Part shown: in pieces, positions 40,422-51,415 of the stretch
Position numbering within the stretch: position 1 is the stretch's first letter
Layout of the letters: each line of letters opens with the position of its first letter
NCBI GenBank assembly: GCA_947496355.1
Contig: CANMCO010000015.1
Location: 35,438 to 99,437, forward strand
DNA: 64,000 bases
Origin: an uncultured Aquimarina sp.
GTDB taxonomy: Bacteria > Bacteroidota > Bacteroidia > Flavobacteriales > Flavobacteriaceae
Reading direction: 5' to 3'
The notes under the pieces: generated by a model
Database searches by the model: none
What the model saw: only the letters and a program-made list of their open reading frames with translations
What the model was told of the DNA's origin: nothing
Made by a program: the position numbers and the translations under genes

Positions 40422-41597
40422 ATGAAAAAGAAAAACACACTTATATTATTCATCTTGATGCTAGGCAATTTTGCCATAGGTACTGGAACACTTATTTTTC
40501 CTGGGATATTATTTCCGCTTTCAGAAGATTTAGGAATCTCTTTTTCCGAAGCAGGTCAATTGGTAACATTTTATGCACTTACCTATGCTATTGCTTCACC
40601 TGTAATTGCTGTTCTGGCACAAAAGACAGATAAGAAAACCATGTTAGTGGTTTCTTCGATTTTCTTGGTCGTCGGTTATGGCACCAGTGTACTTGCAAGC
40701 ACCTATACTTTGGTAGTCGTAGGACAGATGATAGCAGCTTTGGGTGCATCCGTATTTACACCTACGTCATCCTTAGTAGCTGTTAAGATTAGTGATGAGA
40801 AGAACAGGACAAAAGCAATCGGTTTTGTATTTGCAGGATTTAGCTTGGGAACGGCCATCGGTCTACCCGTAGGTTCTTATTTAGGAGAGCATATGGGGTG
40901 GCAGTACGCCCTGGGCTTTATCTTGCTTTGCGCCTTGATTTCTTTGTTTTTGGTGCTCTTTACAGTTCCTAAAGGCATTTATGGCGAACCTTTCAATAGC
41001 TCAGCCTTCAAAGAACTTTTAAAAAGAAAAGCGGTCTCATTCAGTCTACTGACTACTGTCTTACAAATGACTGTTCAAATGACCGTCTTTACCTTCATTG
41101 CCCTTTTGTTGAATCACTACGCGAGTATTCCTTCAACAGACATTCCTATATATCTGGCAATTTTTGGGGTATCTGCTTTTATAGGTACGTTTTTAGGTTC
41201 TTCATTGGCCGATAAAGTTGGCCCTCGAAAAGTAATTGTTACGGCATTGATAGGTCTGGGTCTTGCCATGCTTTCGCTGAACATCTCAGTAGGATTTGTA
41301 ATAGCCGTAATCCTGATACTCGTTATTTGGGGTATTATGGGCTTTGCCTTTCACCCACCTTTACAGGCACACTTGGTAAATCTTGCCCCAAAAAGTTCCA
41401 GTATAGTGTTGGCATTGAACGCTTCGGCAATATATGCCGGTTCTGCCCTAGGTTCTTTTAATGGAAGCCAAATCATAGCCTTTTTAGAGGTACCTTACTT
41501 AACATACCTGGCTTGTGTTCTTGCTTTTATAGCTAGTGCCACATTTTATTTCACGAACAGGCTAAAATCCTTACCAACTATAAAATTTGATGTATGA
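40422..41597 (+). CDS. MFS transporter
   Basis: ORF 391 aa, about 12 hydrophobic segments; LAQKTDKKTMLV loop. Confidence 0.9.
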   Translation: MKKKNTLILFILMLGNFAIGTGTLIFPGILFPLSEDLGISFSEAGQLVTFYALTYAIASPVIAVLAQKTDKKTMLVVSSIFLVVGYGTSVLASTYTLVVVGQMIAALGASVFTPTSSLVAVKISDEKNRTKAIGFVFAGFSLGTAIGLPVGSYLGEHMGWQYALGFILLCALISLFLVLFTVPKGIYGEPFNSSAFKELLKRKAVSFSLLTTVLQMTVQMTVFTFIALLLNHYASIPSTDIPIYLAIFGVSAFIGTFLGSSLADKVGPRKVIVTALIGLGLAMLSLNISVGFVIAVILILVIWGIMGFAFHPPLQAHLVNLAPKSSSIVLALNASAIYAGSALGSFNGSQIIAFLEVPYLTYLACVLAFIASATFYFTNRLKSLPTIKFDV

Positions 41598-42760
41598 AAA
41601 TCGAACCACTTAAAAAATATTCCATACTACTTGTATTCCTGGTAGTAGCATTGGTTACAGGATGTAGAGAAAAAGCGGAAAAAGAAACAGCTCTTCTCAC
41701 CGTGAAAGTTTCTCGACCCATTACAAAAAAAATAATCCAATGGGACGAGTACACAGGGCGTTTTGAAGCCCCACAACGTGTTGAAGTCCGTGCTAGGATT
41801 AGCGGATATGTAGAAAAAGTACATTTTACCGATGGACAAACGGTTAAAAAGGGAGACATTTTATACACCATAGACCAGCGACCCTTTACAATTGCCCTAA
41901 AAGAAGCAAGAGCCGCATATAATCAGTCACTTGCAGAGTACAAACAAGCACAGGAAAATTTTAAGCGCGTAGAAAGTCTAAAAGAATCTGGTGCGGTTTC
42001 TATTGAGGAGTATGACAGAAGAAAGCAGGCGATGATTGGTGGGCAAGCACGTTCTGAAGTTGCCCTGGCAGCCATAGACAGAGCGAAACTAAATCTTAGC
42101 TTTAGTAAGGTAGAGGCACCGATTTCAGGAAGAATAAGCAGAGATTTGGTCAATGCAGGAAATCTTGTTGATGGCGGCAGTTCTGGAGGCACATTGCTTA
42201 CTACGATTGTCTCTATAAATCCTATTTACTTCTATTTTGAAGGAAGCGAAGCAGATTTTCTCAAATATGCCCAACTCAACAGAGAAGGCAAACGCGGTGG
42301 GTCTAGGGATACCCCAAATCCTGTAGAGGTCAGATTGCTAAACGAAGATGAATTCATCCATAAAGGCAAAATGAATTTTGTGGACAACGAAATAAGCAGA
42401 AACACAGGAACCATTCAGGGTCGGGCCGTGTTTGATAATTCGGACAATGTGCTGGAACCGGGTATGTTCGGTAGGGCAAGATTGCTAGGTAGTGCCGAAT
42501 ATGAAGCTATTTTGATACCCGATAAACTTGTAGCGACCAATCAAACCGTCAAATTTGTCTATGTGATAGATAAAGATGCTATAGTAAAGGCGGTTCCCGT
42601 AGAATTAGGTGAACTGTATGAAAAGAAGTATAGAATTATCAAAAGTGGACTGACAGGAAAAGAAATGATTCTTCTTGACAATACCCAAAAAGTACAGGCC
42701 GAAATGAAAGTCTCACCGGTAGAGGAAAAGTTGGTTTTCAACAAATCTGAAAAAAAATAG
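41594..42760 (+). CDS. RND efflux periplasmic adaptor (membrane fusion protein)
   Basis: ORF 388 aa; ISGYVEKVHFTDGQTVKKGDILYTIDQRPF. Confidence 0.95.
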   Translation: MKIEPLKKYSILLVFLVVALVTGCREKAEKETALLTVKVSRPITKKIIQWDEYTGRFEAPQRVEVRARISGYVEKVHFTDGQTVKKGDILYTIDQRPFTIALKEARAAYNQSLAEYKQAQENFKRVESLKESGAVSIEEYDRRKQAMIGGQARSEVALAAIDRAKLNLSFSKVEAPISGRISRDLVNAGNLVDGGSSGGTLLTTIVSINPIYFYFEGSEADFLKYAQLNREGKRGGSRDTPNPVEVRLLNEDEFIHKGKMNFVDNEISRNTGTIQGRAVFDNSDNVLEPGMFGRARLLGSAEYEAILIPDKLVATNQTVKFVYVIDKDAIVKAVPVELGELYEKKYRIIKSGLTGKEMILLDNTQKVQAEMKVSPVEEKLVFNKSEKK

Positions 42761-42763
42761 GAT

Positions 42764-45700
42764 ATGAAGTTTAGTCATTTATTTATAGATCGTCCTATTC
42801 TGGCAGCCGTACTTTCCATCATCATCGTCTTGGTAGGGGGACTTGCCTATTTTCAGCTACCGATATCACAGTTTCCTGAAGTTGCACCGCCTACTGTAAA
42901 TGTTAGGGCTGCATATCCTGGTGCGAGCGCAGAGACTGTTGCTAATAGCGTTGCTACGCCTATTGAGCAAGAGGTAAACGGTGTAGAAGGAATGATTTAC
43001 ATGACGTCGCAATCAACCAGCGATGGCAGTATGAGCTTGGACGTGACTTTTGAGTTGGGAACCAACCTTGACCAGGCACAGGTATTGGTTCAAAATCGAG
43101 TTTCACAGGCAGAATCCAGACTGCCCACACAAGCAAGGCAATTGGGTATAACCACACAAAAACGGTCACCAGACCTATTATTGGTCATCAACCTGTATTC
43201 ACCCGATGAAACCTTTGACCAAACCTATATCGGCAACTATGCGGTGCTACAGCTACGCGACGAATTGGCCAGATTAAAAGGTGTGGGAGATATACGAATA
43301 TTCGGTGCAAGTGCATACTCAATGCGAATATGGCTAGACCCTGATAAAATAGCATCCTTAGAGATTACCGCTGGGGAAGTGTTGGAGCGCTTGCGGGGGC
43401 AAAATGCCCAAATTGCAAGTGGCACGCTTAATCAATCGCCTATCGGTGAGCAAAATTCTTTTGAGTTGAGCATACAGACCCAAGGACGTTTGCAAACGGG
43501 TGAAGAGTTTGAAAATATTGTCATTAAATCCGGTAACGATGGCAGCATTGTACGATTAAAAGATATTGGGCGTGTTGAAATAGGCTCAGAAAGTTATGTA
43601 ACCCGAGGTATTTTGAATGGAGACAAAGCAGTAGCCATGCCCATCTCACAACGTCCGGGTTCTAATGCCGTGGAAACTGCAGAAAATATTATTGAAACCA
43701 TGGAGCGGCTTTCCAAAGACTTTCCCAAAGGACTTGAATATACCATTGCCTATAACCCAACAGAATTTGTTGAAGAGTCTATTTCTGCGGTAGTAGATAC
43801 CATTTTTGAGGCTATTATTTTGGTCATCATTGTTATTCTCTTATTTCTACAATCTTGGAGAGCTGCTATTATACCTATTGCAGCAATCCCCGTTTCTCTA
43901 GTCGGCACATTTGGGGTGATGCAGGCAGCTGGATTTTCACTCAATAATCTTTCATTATTCGGTCTCGTATTGGCCATTGGAATCGTGGTAGATGATGCCA
44001 TCGTAGTGGTTGAAAATATGGAACGGCGATTGGCAGAAGGAATGACACCACGAGAAGCCGCCCGAAAAACGATGGACGAAGTGGGTGGTGCTTTAATAGC
44101 TATAGGCCTTGTACTGGTTGCGGTCTTTTTACCTACAACTTTCCTGGGAGGCATATCCGGACAATTTTACAAACAGTTTGGTTTGACGATAGCCGTGGCT
44201 ACCATTATTTCGGTTTTTGTTTCTCTTACGTTGAGCCCTGCGCTGGCTACATTGTTATTAAAGCCACACGATTCTTCCAAAAATAAGTCACGCTCATTTT
44301 TAGGTAAGCTGACCCATAGGTTTACGGAAGGTTTTAATCGTGGTATGGATAAATTATCCAACAATTACGGTATCAAAGTTTCTGGACTGGTGCGTAAAGG
44401 TGCCCTTGTTTTTCTGGTCTATATAGGATTGTTATTGTTGACGGGGTTAGAATTTGGTCGCGTACCTACTGGCTTTATACCCGCACAAGATCAGGGCTAT
44501 TTTATTACGGTAGTGCAGCTTCCACCGGGTGCTTCTTTATCAAGAACAGAAGAGGTCGTTAACGAAACTGTCAAAACGATTAAAAGTATAGACGGTATGA
44601 AAGATGCCATTGCATTTGCAGGCTTTGATGGTGCTACCAGTACGATTTCCTCTAATGCAGCAGCCATTTTTACCACCATGGAAGATTTTGATATACGCAA
44701 CGAAAAGGGCATCGTTTATGAAACCCTGCTCAACGAAGTTCGGCAAAAAACCGGTCAAAGTGGAGAAGCAAATATCATAACTATTGTACCACCACCGGTT
44801 CGTGGTATCGGTAATGGAGGTGGTTTTAAGATGATGATTCAGGATAGAAAGAACAGAGGCTTGGAAGAACTTTCTAGAGTTACGCAACAGTTGGCACTGG
44901 CCGCAAACCAAGACCCGGAATTAACCAATGTTTTTTCGGTTTTCAATACCGCAACACCACAATTATTCTTGGATATCGATAGGGTCAAGGCAGAAAAACT
45001 AGGTGTACCAGTAACGGAAGTCTTTCGTGCACTTGAAATTTATATGGGCTCGGCCTACGTGAACGATTTTAATTATCTAGGCCGTACGTATCGAGTAACC
45101 GCTCAGGCAGATGCACCTTATAGGCTTACACCCGATGATATAGGACGAATAAAAGTACGAAATGTACAGGGAGAGATGATGCCTTTAGGGAGTGTTGTAC
45201 GATTCAAGAATATCGCGGGGCCCGCCAGAGTACAACGCTATAATTTGTACCCTGCCACTGGATTGAACGGCGAAGGAGCCCCGGGCATAAGTTCTGGAGA
45301 TGCCTTGGCAGCAATGGAACGCCTGGCAGAAGAGAATTTGCCCGACGGCTTTAGTTATGAATGGACAGAAATCGCTTATCAACAAAAAAAAGCGGGAGGC
45401 ACTGCCGGAGTAGCTTTTGGGTTGGCCGTCCTATTTATTTTCTTGCTTCTGGCGGGACAATTTGAGAGCTGGCTCATTCCTTTTTCAATTATCCTCATAG
45501 TTCCCATGGGACTTTTCTCGGCGTTACTGGGACTTGATGTACTGGGTATGGACAATAATATTCTGACTCAAATCGGGATGGTAGTGCTCATAGGGCTTGC
45601 CAGTAAAAATGCCATCCTCATTGTAGAATTTGCCAAACAACTGGAAGAAGAGGGCATGGAACTCACTAAAGCAGCAAAAGAAGCTGCAAAACTTCGATTG

Positions 45701-45940
45701 CGTCCTATATTAATGACTTCTTTTGCATTCATTCTAGGAGTCGTCCCTTTGGTCATTGCATCTGGTGCCGGAAGTGAAATGCGAAATGCACTTGGTACTG
45801 CCGTATTCATAGGTATGATTGGTGTCACCCTGTTTGGACTATTTCTCACACCCGTATTTTATGTGCTCTGCAGGAAACTTGGCCTAATTGGTAAAAAAGA
45901 GAAAACCTTATCAACTACTAATTCCGAGAACGATGCATAG
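42764..45940 (+). CDS. RND efflux permease, HAE1 family
   Basis: ORF 1058 aa; MKFSHLFIDRPILAAVLSIIIVLVG; GLVLAIGIVVDDAIVVVENMER. Confidence 0.97.
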   Translation: MKFSHLFIDRPILAAVLSIIIVLVGGLAYFQLPISQFPEVAPPTVNVRAAYPGASAETVANSVATPIEQEVNGVEGMIYMTSQSTSDGSMSLDVTFELGTNLDQAQVLVQNRVSQAESRLPTQARQLGITTQKRSPDLLLVINLYSPDETFDQTYIGNYAVLQLRDELARLKGVGDIRIFGASAYSMRIWLDPDKIASLEITAGEVLERLRGQNAQIASGTLNQSPIGEQNSFELSIQTQGRLQTGEEFENIVIKSGNDGSIVRLKDIGRVEIGSESYVTRGILNGDKAVAMPISQRPGSNAVETAENIIETMERLSKDFPKGLEYTIAYNPTEFVEESISAVVDTIFEAIILVIIVILLFLQSWRAAIIPIAAIPVSLVGTFGVMQAAGFSLNNLSLFGLVLAIGIVVDDAIVVVENMERRLAEGMTPREAARKTMDEVGGALIAIGLVLVAVFLPTTFLGGISGQFYKQFGLTIAVATIISVFVSLTLSPALATLLLKPHDSSKNKSRSFLGKLTHRFTEGFNRGMDKLSNNYGIKVSGLVRKGALVFLVYIGLLLLTGLEFGRVPTGFIPAQDQGYFITVVQLPPGASLSRTEEVVNETVKTIKSIDGMKDAIAFAGFDGATSTISSNAAAIFTTMEDFDIRNEKGIVYETLLNEVRQKTGQSGEANIITIVPPPVRGIGNGGGFKMMIQDRKNRGLEELSRVTQQLALAANQDPELTNVFSVFNTATPQLFLDIDRVKAEKLGVPVTEVFRALEIYMGSAYVNDFNYLGRTYRVTAQADAPYRLTPDDIGRIKVRNVQGEMMPLGSVVRFKNIAGPARVQRYNLYPATGLNGEGAPGISSGDALAAMERLAEENLPDGFSYEWTEIAYQQKKAGGTAGVAFGLAVLFIFLLLAGQFESWLIPFSIILIVPMGLFSALLGLDVLGMDNNILTQIGMVVLIGLASKNAILIVEFAKQLEEEGMELTKAAKEAAKLRLRPILMTSFAFILGVVPLVIASGAGSEMRNALGTAVFIGMIGVTLFGLFLTPVFYVLCRKLGLIGKKEKTLSTTNSENDA

Positions 45941-47438
45941 TATTAAAATTCATTTCATAAAAAAACTGATTCTAATATCCATAACAGGATTGGTAATATA
46001 TTCTTGCGGAATTACCAAACGAAGTTTTGAGGTTTCTTCTAAATCACTAGACAATTTACCAGAGGACTATCTTGTAAAAAATGACACTGCACAACACTTT
46101 GCCGTTACAGAACCAATAGCCCAATGGTGGGAAGGTTTTAATGATGCAACGCTGGATACCCTTATAAACGATGCCCGTAAGGAAAATTTTGATATCAATG
46201 CTGCGATAGCCAATTTTCAAGCCTCCAGAGCGGGACTTAAAAGCACCAAGTTCGATAGATTCCCTACCGTTGATGCCAATGGGGCTTTCACCAGACAACG
46301 TTTGGGGCAGAATATCTTTGCTTCCGGTATAAATCCAATCTTTAGCCAGTACAATAGTAGTTTTGACGCTTTTTGGGAAATAGACCTTTTTGGAAGGGTA
46401 AAGAATCGCATTAAAGGTGCAAAAGGGGCCGAACAAGCCTCTTTAGCAGAAATGCAGAACATATATCTTTCCATTTTCGCAGAGGTAGCACGTAATTATA
46501 TGGAGCTTCGCGGCATTCAAAATCAATTGGCGATAGCGAAAGAAAACCTTTCCAGTCAGCAAGAAACATATGAACTCACAGAACGATTGGCCACCGCAGG
46601 CACAAGCAACAGCTTAGATGTATCCCGCGCCAAGGCGCAATTAGAAACTACCCGTGCTACCATTCCACCCTTACGGGCAGCCATTACTGCAATCATCAAT
46701 AGATTAAGTGTTCTAACAGGGAAAATCCCAGGAGAGCTTGACAAAAGTCTGATGAAAGAACAACCATTGCCCACATTACCCGAATCCATTTTGGTCGGCA
46801 ATGGAGTTGACCTGATTAAAAGAAGACCTGATATTTTCAGGGTAGAAAGCCAACTGGCTCAGCAAATTGCCCGCTATAATATCAGTGTTGCCGAGCTGTA
46901 CCCAAAAATAACTTTTGGAGGTACCATTGGTTTTTCCGCTATTGATTTCAGCAGTTTCGGGAAGAACGAATCCTTTACTTGGGGAATTGCTCCATCCATA
47001 AATTGGGCAGCCTTTAATCTTGGTAGGGTCAAAAAAAATATAGACCAGCAAGACGGATTGACGTTAGCTTTGATAAACCAATATGAAAAAACAGTATTGC
47101 TGGCTCTTGAAGAAATCAAAACGGTCATGAGTAACTACACCCATGAGCTAGAGCGACAACGCATGCTAAAAGATGCAGCAGAAGCCAGTAAACAAGCTGC
47201 AAAATTTGCCAAACAACGCTACGAAGCAGGTTTGGATGATTTTTTAGACTACCTAAACGCCGAGCAAACACTTTTGTTGGCGCAGAATCAATTGGCCATA
47301 AGTGAAACATTATGTGCAACAAACCTTATTACTATATATAAAGCACTAGGTGGTGGTTGGGAAGTTATTTCTGCAGAAGAAATAGAAACCAGGTATTCCG
47401 ATATGAAAGAAAAGGATGTGTTAAAGAAAAAAGAATAA
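45933..47438 (+). CDS. TolC-family outer membrane efflux lipoprotein (NodT-like)
   Basis: ORF; lipobox YSCG; two TolC-like repeats; start trimmed to 45933, overlapping the permease stop. Confidence 0.93.
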   Translation: MHSIKIHFIKKLILISITGLVIYSCGITKRSFEVSSKSLDNLPEDYLVKNDTAQHFAVTEPIAQWWEGFNDATLDTLINDARKENFDINAAIANFQASRAGLKSTKFDRFPTVDANGAFTRQRLGQNIFASGINPIFSQYNSSFDAFWEIDLFGRVKNRIKGAKGAEQASLAEMQNIYLSIFAEVARNYMELRGIQNQLAIAKENLSSQQETYELTERLATAGTSNSLDVSRAKAQLETTRATIPPLRAAITAIINRLSVLTGKIPGELDKSLMKEQPLPTLPESILVGNGVDLIKRRPDIFRVESQLAQQIARYNISVAELYPKITFGGTIGFSAIDFSSFGKNESFTWGIAPSINWAAFNLGRVKKNIDQQDGLTLALINQYEKTVLLALEEIKTVMSNYTHELERQRMLKDAAEASKQAAKFAKQRYEAGLDDFLDYLNAEQTLLLAQNQLAISETLCATNLITIYKALGGGWEVISAEEIETRYSDMKEKDVLKKKE

Positions 47439-47464
47439 AGACAACCGAATTAAACACTCAAGAC

Positions 47465-47917
47465 ATGCGATACATAGCACAAAAAACACTGGATATTTTT
47501 AAATGGTCCAAGCTATTTAAAGGAGAACCGAATCAGGATCAGTTTCAATTGATTAACGACTATCTATGCTCGCTGGAAACTTTCGATTATGAATCGACTT
47601 TATCGTTTTTAAGTGATGATTCCCAGATGCAGATAGGCAGCAATTCGGCTCTATCAGGTAAAAATGCCATTAGGATTCATCTATGGAATTTAGAAAACGC
47701 TATCGAATGTATGGAATTTGAGTTTTCAGATACTATGCAGAACTTATCGACCAAAGTATATCAAGGACATACGTATTACACATTTAAAAATGGTAATACT
47801 TGTAAGGTTCCTACTTGTCATATCATCAAAATGAAACGCAATAAAATTAATTGGCACTACATCTATAGAGATAGTCTTAAGAGCCTTTTTATTGACCAAA
47901 ATAGGAACGAAATCTAA
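47465..47917 (+). CDS. NTF2-like/SnoaL-like protein
   Basis: ORF; INDYLCSLETFDYESTLSFLSDDSQMQIGSNSALSGKNAI; start trimmed. Confidence 0.6.
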   Translation: MRYIAQKTLDIFKWSKLFKGEPNQDQFQLINDYLCSLETFDYESTLSFLSDDSQMQIGSNSALSGKNAIRIHLWNLENAIECMEFEFSDTMQNLSTKVYQGHTYYTFKNGNTCKVPTCHIIKMKRNKINWHYIYRDSLKSLFIDQNRNEI

Positions 47918-48040
47918 ATTAATACTAAACTAATTATCATTTAAAAAAGGAAGAAAGCAATAGCTAAAATATCGTATACCATAAAGAGTAAAATATTAAA
48001 TATCGTCGATAATTGTATCAATGCCATAAAGCTTAATGAC

Positions 48041-48373
48041 ATGCCACTTGTGGCATCTTGCATCTCTAATGATATATTATTGATGGTCAATCAAGCGGAG
48101 CGGAAAGCGCTCTTATTTGTGGGCAAAGAGAAATTTTTTGCTTCCATTGAAATTATTAGAAAGGCCTATGTGGAATTTGATACGGAACTACTTTGGATTG
48201 TTGAAGAAAATAGAGTCGTACAAGTCGTTACACCAAGACATTGTGAGACCTCAATCCATAGTCAAAACCTTATGATTATATACAAGACAGATAAAGAGAA
48301 AATCAAAAGTATAAAACTCTATGAAAATGAATCCATACCGGAAGAATATCGTAGTATGGAATATCGGAAATAA
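48041..48373 (+). CDS. hypothetical protein, possibly NTF2-like
   Basis: ORF 110 aa; reading frame continues upstream without ATG (…NCINAIKLNDMPLVASCIS), NTF2-like start helix. Confidence 0.45.
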   Translation: MPLVASCISNDILLMVNQAERKALLFVGKEKFFASIEIIRKAYVEFDTELLWIVEENRVVQVVTPRHCETSIHSQNLMIIYKTDKEKIKSIKLYENESIPEEYRSMEYRK

Positions 48374-48403
48374 AACGGCAAATAATTATTAAACCCTTTA
48401 AAA

Positions 48404-49771
48404 TTGAACAGTAACGGCAAAGCATCTATCGCTCACACTATTGAAAAAAGAATTTCCAAGTGGTTCTCTGCCGATTATTCACTTGGACTCTTATTGATAT
48501 TTATGGTCTTACTTGCTATGGGATGGGCCAACTCGCCATGGGGTGATTCCTATTTCCATCTATGGGAAACGAGGTTTACCATCGGCTTTGAGAATGCCAA
48601 ATTGAACGGCACCCTGCACCAATGGGTCAACGATGCCCTGATGGCTCATTTCTTTTTTCTGGTAGGCTTGGAGATTAAAAAGGAAATTATCGATGGCGAA
48701 CTCTCAACGTTGAAAAAAGCCTCATTGCCCATACTGGCCGCTTTGGGCGGCATGGTCTTCCCTGCATTGATTTATTTGGCCTTTAATTTTGGAGGGGACG
48801 GCGCAATGGGATGGGGAATACCAATGGCAACGGATATCGCCTTCGCCCTAGGCCTTATTTCTTTGGTAGGCAGCCGCATTTCAAAATCGCTCAAAACATT
48901 CTTGACCGCATTGGCCACTGTTGATGACCTTGGGGCCATCTTGGTAATCGCCGTGTTTCTTACACCAGAAATAGATATGGGAAGTTTACTATCGGCAGGA
49001 ATCTATTTCATCATACTGATGTTAGGAAATATCATAGGAATCCGAAGCATGTGGTTTTATCTCATCGTTGGCTTTTTGGGCTTATGGATAGCTGTTCTGT
49101 TTTCAGGGGTCCACGCAACACTTGCAGGTGTACTTGCGGCTTTTGCCATACCAAGCAGTACCAAGATTACCGAGGGTAGTTACAAAAAAATATTGGCTAC
49201 GTTCAGTGAAAAATTTGAAACCACTTGCAATAAAGATTCCTCGCTGTTAAATAATTCTCAAAAAGAGATTATCGAGGAAGTAATCGATAAGAGTGAAGAA
49301 GCGATAAGTCCTTTGCAACATTTGCAACACCGTATTTCCCCGTTCATAAACTTTGTGGTACTACCTATGTTCGCTTTTGCCAATGCAGGTGTGCTCATCG
49401 AAGGTGATGTCTTGGAAATGATTCTTCATCCCGTTTCTTTAGGGATAATTATGGGTTTATTCATAGGAAAGCTTATGGGAATATTGGTAATATCCAGAGT
49501 TACCGTTAAAATGAAAATCGGCACCTTACCTCAGGACACCAATTGGAATAAAATGATAGGTTTGGGACTCATAGGCGGTATCGGTTTTACCATGTCCCTA
49601 TTCATTGCGGATTTAGCTTTCGATAATGAATTTCTATTGCAACGTGCGAAGCTCGGGGTTCTTATTGGCTCATTGATATCCGGCGTATCCGGAATCTTTT
49701 GGTTTCGTTTTGCCACGAAAAAAATAACAAACGAACAGGTCCTATCTATAAAAGCTAATCACTTAAACTAA
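48404..49771 (+). CDS. nhaA: Na+/H+ antiporter NhaA
   Basis: ORF 455 aa from a TTG start; MAHFFFLVGLEIKKEIIDGELS; PMATDIAFALG; ATVDDLGAILVIA. Confidence 0.95.
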   Translation: MNSNGKASIAHTIEKRISKWFSADYSLGLLLIFMVLLAMGWANSPWGDSYFHLWETRFTIGFENAKLNGTLHQWVNDALMAHFFFLVGLEIKKEIIDGELSTLKKASLPILAALGGMVFPALIYLAFNFGGDGAMGWGIPMATDIAFALGLISLVGSRISKSLKTFLTALATVDDLGAILVIAVFLTPEIDMGSLLSAGIYFIILMLGNIIGIRSMWFYLIVGFLGLWIAVLFSGVHATLAGVLAAFAIPSSTKITEGSYKKILATFSEKFETTCNKDSSLLNNSQKEIIEEVIDKSEEAISPLQHLQHRISPFINFVVLPMFAFANAGVLIEGDVLEMILHPVSLGIIMGLFIGKLMGILVISRVTVKMKIGTLPQDTNWNKMIGLGLIGGIGFTMSLFIADLAFDNEFLLQRAKLGVLIGSLISGVSGIFWFRFATKKITNEQVLSIKANHLN

Positions 49772-49784
49772 AAAACATCATGAT

Positions 49785-50864
49785 ATGCAACACCATATTT
49801 TATTCAATATCTGCGCCATTTTCGGTGTTGCCACATTGGTAATTATTATCTGCAAATTCCTAAAAATCAGATACATTATAGGGTATCTCATCACGGGTGT
49901 GCTTTTGAGTCCCAACACCTCAAGCTATTTTGCCGATATGCAGGAAGTGGAAGTCTATGCCGAAATTGGCATCATACTGTTGCTCTTTACGGTAGGCCTG
50001 GAATTTTCATTTACCAACCTTAAGAAAATCAAGAATTATGTACTTATAGGCGGCAGTGCACAGGTAGTCTTTACCATTGCCCTAACCGCAGGTCTTATCG
50101 GATTGATGATGGAACCGTCTTTGCAAGAAAGTATCTTCTGGGGGTTTCTTTTTACACTAAGCAGTACCGCCATAGTGGTCAAAACTTTACAGGACAAAAA
50201 TATGATTACCACACCGCACGGTAAATTTATATTGGCCATACTTCTGTTTCAAGACATCATGATTGTGCCCTTAATGCTATTTACACCTATCCTTGCCGGT
50301 GCCGGTGAAGACCCGTTAACTTCTTTATTATGGCTAATCGGTAAACTTATTTTGATGGGTGGTATTTCCTATCTATTGACCCGGTTCATTATCCTCTATT
50401 TTCTAAAAACAGCAATGAAAGTACAAAGTCAAGAAGTCTTCTTGATTGCCACGGTATTTTTGGTAACAGGTATCGCTCTACTTACAGAACAACTTGGTCT
50501 GTCCTTGGCATTGGGCGCTTTTATCGCGGGTCTTATCATCGCTGAAACGGATTATAACCGCATGGCCATCTCTTGCTTTTTACCCTTCAGATATGTGTTC
50601 ATGAGTTTCTTCTTTATCTCAATGGGCATGCTATTGAACTATGAAATTTTCTTGACTGACCTGGGCTGGATAGTATTCTGGACGGTCTTTTCATTTGCCG
50701 TAAAAGCTGTTGCAGGCACTTTAGCCGTTAAGGTGATGAAGTTAGAGTGGAAAACGGCATTTGCCGTAGGTTTTTCGATAGCCCAAATTGACGGAGCTGT
50801 TGCCAGGCTTACTTACTTTTTAAGGCTGTCCAAGTCTAAATGGTCGCCTATGTACGTGCCGTAG
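49785..50864 (+). pseudogene. CPA2/Kef-type cation:proton antiporter, truncated at about 50790
   Basis: ORF 359 aa; KefB/C membrane domain (YLITGVLLSPNT, LLLFTVGLEFSF, STAIVVKTLQDK) ending abruptly after GFSIAQI in an unrelated tail that overlaps the 3' end of the opposing gene. Confidence 0.7.
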
Positions 50865-51415
50865 TAAGCTGTTTCAATAATTCCTTTTGTATTGATTACA
50901 AAATCTGCTGTAATACGCGTTAGAGCACCGTCACGTTTATACTCTTTATCGCCATAAAGCTCCTTTCCTTTCTTCATCTTTGACTTTGCATCTTTATTGA
51001 AAGCCGTTTTCAGGACTTTCCCAAAAGACTTTTTAACTCCGAAGGAATCATAGAAAACATTGTCCTCGTCAGATACAATGGGAAAAGGCGAATCGGCATC
51101 TTTAGTATATTCTAGAAGTGTCTCTTTTGAACTCTCAAAGACCACAATCATTTGAATGTTTCGAGCCATTAAATCTTCATATTGTTTGCTTAGCTCGTGA
51201 ACCCTCAAATTGCATACGGGACATCCCGCATATCTAAGAAATGAGATGAAAACAGTCTTACCTTCTTTGTTGAGATTATCAAGGTCTAAACTTTCGCCGT
51301 TGATGGTTTCCATTGTAAAAGTTGGGGCTTTATCTCCTTTCTCAAGTTTTTGTCCGTTTGCCATAAATGTAGCGATTAATGCTATGAGTACTAAACATTT
51401 TGAAAACAAGTCCAT
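50813..51415 (-). CDS. peroxiredoxin-like (AhpC/TSA) family protein with signal peptide
   Basis: ORF 200 aa; LRYAGCPVCNLRVHEL. Confidence 0.87.
   Translation of the reverse strand: MDLFSKCLVLIALIATFMANGQKLEKGDKAPTFTMETINGESLDLDNLNKEGKTVFISFLRYAGCPVCNLRVHELSKQYEDLMARNIQMIVVFESSKETLLEYTKDADSPFPIVSDEDNVFYDSFGVKKSFGKVLKTAFNKDAKSKMKKGKELYGDKEYKRDGALTRITADFVINTKGIIETAYYGTYIGDHLDLDSLKK

Noticed and set aside
41594-47438. RND efflux operon as unusual
   Set aside because: Standard adaptor-permease-outer membrane factor order with canonical motifs; included only as features.
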